Source of the DNA: Hyphomicrobiales bacterium
Lineage (GTDB): Bacteria; Pseudomonadota; Alphaproteobacteria; Rhizobiales; Xanthobacteraceae
Length of the DNA stretch: 64,000 nucleotides
Assembly: GCA_016713235.1 (NCBI GenBank)
Contig: JADJPN010000005.1
Location: forward strand, 62,001 to 126,000
Direction of reading: 5' to 3'
Shown piece after piece: positions 61,147 to 64,000 of this stretch (position 1 is the stretch's first letter; each line of letters begins with the position of its first letter). Both the position numbers and the translations under genes were made by a program. The notes under the pieces are model-generated. The model made no database searches and was not told the origin of the DNA. It saw nothing but the letters and a program-made list of their open reading frames with translations.

Positions 61147-64000
61147 GCCGCTTTCTTCGGCTGCGCAGGTTCGCAAAAGTTTCGAGCAAAGCGCTTGGCG
61201 CCTTTGATGCGCTGTTCCATGCGATCCCAGCCGCGCAGGATTACAATCGATTGATCCGGCCGCACGCGCGCGGTTGAGCCTTCTTTTGCGATCCAGGCCA
61301 TTAAGCCTTCCGGATTCTCGAAGCGGTTTTCACGGAACCCAATGACGGCCCCCTTTGCGCCCGCTTCGAACTTCGCGATATTCGCCGCGCGGCAGAGCGC
61401 TTTGATGGCAACGATTTCGAGCAGCATCTTCACTTCGTCCGGCATGGTACCGAAGCGATCCACGATCTCGGCTGCGATTTGATCGATCTCGTTCGCCGTA
61501 TCGAGTTCGGCCAGACGGCGATACAGACCGAGACGAACTGCAAGGTCCGGCACATATTCCTCGGGGATCATCACCGGCGCGCCGATGTTGATCTGCGGCG
61601 ACCACTTCTCGCTCACCGGGCCGGTCACGCCGGCTTTGAGCATCATCACCGCTTCCTCAAGCATCTCCTGATACAGCTCATAGCCGACCTCGCGGATGTG
61701 TCCGGATTGCTCGTCGCCAAGCAGATTGCCGGCACCGCGAATATCGAGATCGTGCGAAGCAAGTTCAAATCCGGCACCGAGCTGATCCAGAGACTGCAAG
61801 ACCTTCAGACGCCGCTCCGCTTGCGCAGTAACGGGCTTATCGGCGGGAATGGTCATGAGCGCATAGGCACGCGTCTTCGAGCGACCGACGCGTCCGCGCA
61901 ACTGATAAAGCTGCGCGAGGCCGAAGCGATCTGCGCGATGAACGACCAGCGTGTTCGCGGTCGGAATATCGAGGCCGGACTCCACGATGGTCGTCGAGAG
62001 CAGGACATCGAACTTGCCGTCGTAGAAATCCGTCATGATGCGTTCGAGTTCGGTCGGCGGCATCTGGCCGTGCGCCACGGCGCAGCGGATTTCAGGAATG
62101 TGTTCGTCGAGGAACTGCTTGCGCGCAGCGAGGTCTTCGATGCGCGGGCATACATAAAACGCCTGTCCGCCACGATATTTTTCACGCAGCAACGCTTCGC
62201 GCAGGATCAAGGGATCGAACGGCGAGACAAAGGTTCGGACGGCTAGCCGGTCGACTGGAGGCGATGCAATCAGCGATAGTTCACGAACGCCGGTGAGCGC
62301 AAGTTGCAACGTGCGCGGAATGGGGGTTGCGGTCAGCGTCAGTACGTGAACTTCAGTGCGAAGCTCTTTGAGACGCTCTTTGTGCGCAACGCCGAAGTGC
62401 TGTTCTTCGTCGACGATGACGAGACCGAGGTTCTTGAATTCGCTGGTCTTCGCAAGCAGCGCGTGGGTGCCGATCACGATATCGACCGAACCATCCGCCA
62501 GTCCCGCGCGCGTCTTTGCAATGTCGGCCGAGGAAACAAGCCGACTCGCCTGCCCGACCCGCATCGGAAAGCCGCGGAAGCGTTCCGAGAATGTCTTGTA
62601 GTGCTGTCGTGCGAGCAATGTCGTGGGCACCACGACCGCAACCTGCGCGCCGTTGCTCGCTGCCAGAAAGGCCGCGCGCAAGGCGACTTCCGTTTTACCG
62701 AAACCGACGTCGCCGCAGACAAGCCGATCCATCGGGCGCCCGGCACCGAGATCGTCGATCACGGCATCGATGGCCGCGCGCTGGTCGTCGGTCTCGTCAT
62801 AGGGAAAGCGCGCGCAGAACTCATCGTAGAGGCCTTCGGGCAACGTGAATTTCGGGGCTTCATGCAGGCTGCGCGCCGCGGCGATTTTCACGAGGGCCGT
62901 CGCCATTTCGCGAATGCGCTGCTTCAGCCGCGCTTTGCGGTTCTGCCAGCCGACGCCGCCGAGGCGATCCAGTTCAGCGTCGGTGTCTTCCGATCCGTAG
63001 CGCGAGAGCAGATCGAGGTTCTCGACCGGAAGGAACAGGCGGTTGTTGTCGGCGTAATGAATCTCAAGGCAGTCGTGCGGCAGTCCGAGCGCTTCGATCG
63101 CCCTGATGCCCACGAAGCGGCCGATGCCGTGATCGACGTGCACGACGAGATCGCCTGCCGATAGGCTCGTAAGTTCGGCGATGAAATCCTGCGCGCGCCG
63201 CTGCTTGCGTTGCGGGCGCGCAAGCCTGTCACCAAGGATGTCCTGCTCGCTGACGATTGCAACGCTTGCGGTTTCGAAACCGGATTCCAGCCCGAGCAAA
63301 GCGAGACCGGTAACGTCTCCGCCGAGTTTTTCAATCTCGCCCCAGTTCGCGAGACGCGTCGCATTCTCTACGCCGTGATCAGCCAGCACCTGTTGCAGTC
63401 GTTCGCGTGAGCCTTCACTCCACGTCGCCACGACCACGCGCTTGCCGTCGCGTTGTTTGGCTTCAATATGCGCGACGACCGCGCCGAAAAGGCTTTCGTT
63501 CTGTCCCGTGCGTTCGGGCGCAAAGTTGCGTCCCGACCGGATGCCGGGGTCGAGTACGCGGCCGGAGTCCGGCACCGCGAAAGGCGTCAGCCGCGCGACT
63601 GCCGCTTCCTCGAGCGCGCGCGTCCACTCTTTGCCGGAGAGATATAAGCGCCCCGGCGGCAGCGGCTTGTAGAGCGGCGACTGGCCTGCATCGAACGCTT
63701 CCTTGCGGGCTTCGTAGTAGTCGTCGATCTGGGAATGACGTTCCTGCGCGGCTTCATCGACCAGCGGCTCGAAGACCAGCGGCGCGTTTGGAAGATAGTC
63801 GAACAGCGTCGCGAGCTTGCCGTGAAACAGCGGTAGCCAGTGCTCCATGCCGGGATAGCGGCGGCCAGCACTGATCGCTTCATAGAGGGCGTCGTCGCGC
63901 GTATTGCCACCGAAGATCGCAGTGTATTCCTTGCGGAAATTGGAGATTGTTTCCGGCGCCAGCTTGAACTCGCTGTTCGCGATCAGTTCGAGCGACGGCA
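61143..64000 (-). CDS. mfd: transcription-repair coupling factor Mfd (5' end outside window)
   Basis: Mfd removes RNA polymerase stalled at DNA lesions and recruits UvrA. About 952 codons are present; the full protein is near 1170, so roughly 220 N-terminal residues lie beyond base 64000. Coding continues in frame from the window edge (ELIANSEFKLAPETISNFRK) through an internal Met at 63848 that is not the start. Visible parts: UvrB-like domain 1, the RNA-polymerase-interaction domain (LVVHVDHGIGRFVGIRAIEA), the helicase motifs VCGDVGFGKTEVALR and VDEEQHFGV, VLTLTATPIPRTLQ, VGRSKTRAYALM, and the C-terminal TRCF domain. The frame is intact. Confidence 0.97.
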   Translation of the reverse strand, partial: PSLELIANSEFKLAPETISNFRKEYTAIFGGNTRDDALYEAISAGRRYPGMEHWLPLFHGKLATLFDYLPNAPLVFEPLVDEAAQERHSQIDDYYEARKEAFDAGQSPLYKPLPPGRLYLSGKEWTRALEEAAVARLTPFAVPDSGRVLDPGIRSGRNFAPERTGQNESLFGAVVAHIEAKQRDGKRVVVATWSEGSRERLQQVLADHGVENATRLANWGEIEKLGGDVTGLALLGLESGFETASVAIVSEQDILGDRLARPQRKQRRAQDFIAELTSLSAGDLVVHVDHGIGRFVGIRAIEALGLPHDCLEIHYADNNRLFLPVENLDLLSRYGSEDTDAELDRLGGVGWQNRKARLKQRIREMATALVKIAAARSLHEAPKFTLPEGLYDEFCARFPYDETDDQRAAIDAVIDDLGAGRPMDRLVCGDVGFGKTEVALRAAFLAASNGAQVAVVVPTTLLARQHYKTFSERFRGFPMRVGQASRLVSSADIAKTRAGLADGSVDIVIGTHALLAKTSEFKNLGLVIVDEEQHFGVAHKERLKELRTEVHVLTLTATPIPRTLQLALTGVRELSLIASPPVDRLAVRTFVSPFDPLILREALLREKYRGGQAFYVCPRIEDLAARKQFLDEHIPEIRCAVAHGQMPPTELERIMTDFYDGKFDVLLSTTIVESGLDIPTANTLVVHRADRFGLAQLYQLRGRVGRSKTRAYALMTIPADKPVTAQAERRLKVLQSLDQLGAGFELASHDLDIRGAGNLLGDEQSGHIREVGYELYQEMLEEAVMMLKAGVTGPVSEKWSPQINIGAPVMIPEEYVPDLAVRLGLYRRLAELDTANEIDQIAAEIVDRFGTMPDEVKMLLEIVAIKALCRAANIAKFEAGAKGAVIGFRENRFENPEGLMAWIAKEGSTARVRPDQSIVILRGWDRMEQRIKGAKRFARNFCEPAQPKKAA

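Noticed and set aside
1..64000. CRISPR arrays, insertion sequences, prophage genes, toxin-antitoxin or defence islands
   Set aside because: No regularly spaced repeats, transposases, integrases, phage structural genes or known defence genes were seen. The RatA-like gene is a COQ10-type protein, not part of a toxin-antitoxin pair.

Overview
The window is a GC-rich, gene-dense stretch of chromosomal core DNA from an alphaproteobacterium, most likely a Hyphomicrobiales (Rhizobiales) member near Bradyrhizobium/Rhodopseudomonas. The grounds are the gene content and order: pyrG-kdsA-eno-ftsB-like-pdhA-pdhB-pdhC-lpdA-lipA-coq10-cinA-ispDF-dusB-ntrBC-ntrYX-dat-hfq-hflX-mazG, a rlpA-dac-tmk-holB-metG-tatD block, a phosphatidylcholine synthase, a TAXI-type TRAP transporter and an IalB-family protein. 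No prophage, insertion sequence, CRISPR array or integron is visible. No stretch over about 215 bases lacks a gene.

Layout. 1-7700: 3' part of pyrG, a VOC protein, kdsA, an MFS exporter, two minus-strand genes (a DUF1835 protein and queF), a small membrane protein, eno and an FtsB/DivIC-like gene. 7800-18960: the pyruvate dehydrogenase and lipoate region (pdhA, a small membrane gene, pdhB, pdhC, a second membrane gene; then lpdA, glsB-like, lipA, coq10), interrupted by a minus-strand TRAP-TAXI transporter. 19000-22930: a fused membrane/spermidine-synthase-like gene, cinA and ispDF. 23000-34000: dusB-ntrB-ntrC, ntrY-ntrX, a D-amino-acid aminotransferase, hfq and hflX, all on the plus strand (nitrogen sensing and RNA-based regulation). 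34000-43700: mazG, a diguanylate cyclase, then a seven-gene minus-strand block reading rlpA, dac-like, tmk, holB, metG, tatD, MBL hydrolase (cell wall, dTTP supply, replication, tRNA charging). 43841: tRNA-Ser(UGA). 43900-56300: redox enzymes, rimO, terC, pcs, a UbiH-like monooxygenase, a CoA-transferase/AEC transporter pair, a CoA lyase, a lipid kinase and hspQ. 56300-64000: an IalB protein, a peptide-binding protein translationally coupled to an adenylate-forming-like protein, a DsbA-family protein and most of mfd.

Main observations. (1) Reading frames are broken by about twenty small indels in eleven genes, several of them essential (pdhA, lpdA, metG). Many lie in short homopolymers or dinucleotide repeats, so uncorrected sequencing or assembly error is the leading explanation. 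In pdhA, two opposite shifts cancel and leave an open frame that hides about 87 wrong residues. (2) The D,D-carboxypeptidase homologue at 41623-42855 has lost its catalytic serine (SxxK is NMTK) and the lysine of KTG (VTG) while its frame is intact. It looks like a genuine pseudoenzyme and is the most interesting biology I found. (3) A small two-helix membrane protein sits between pdhA and pdhB. (4) A perfect 15-bp palindrome overlaps a good -10 box upstream of hfq. (5) Four convergent gene pairs overlap by exactly four bases through their stop codons. I found no convincing wholly new multi-gene system; the window is mostly housekeeping.
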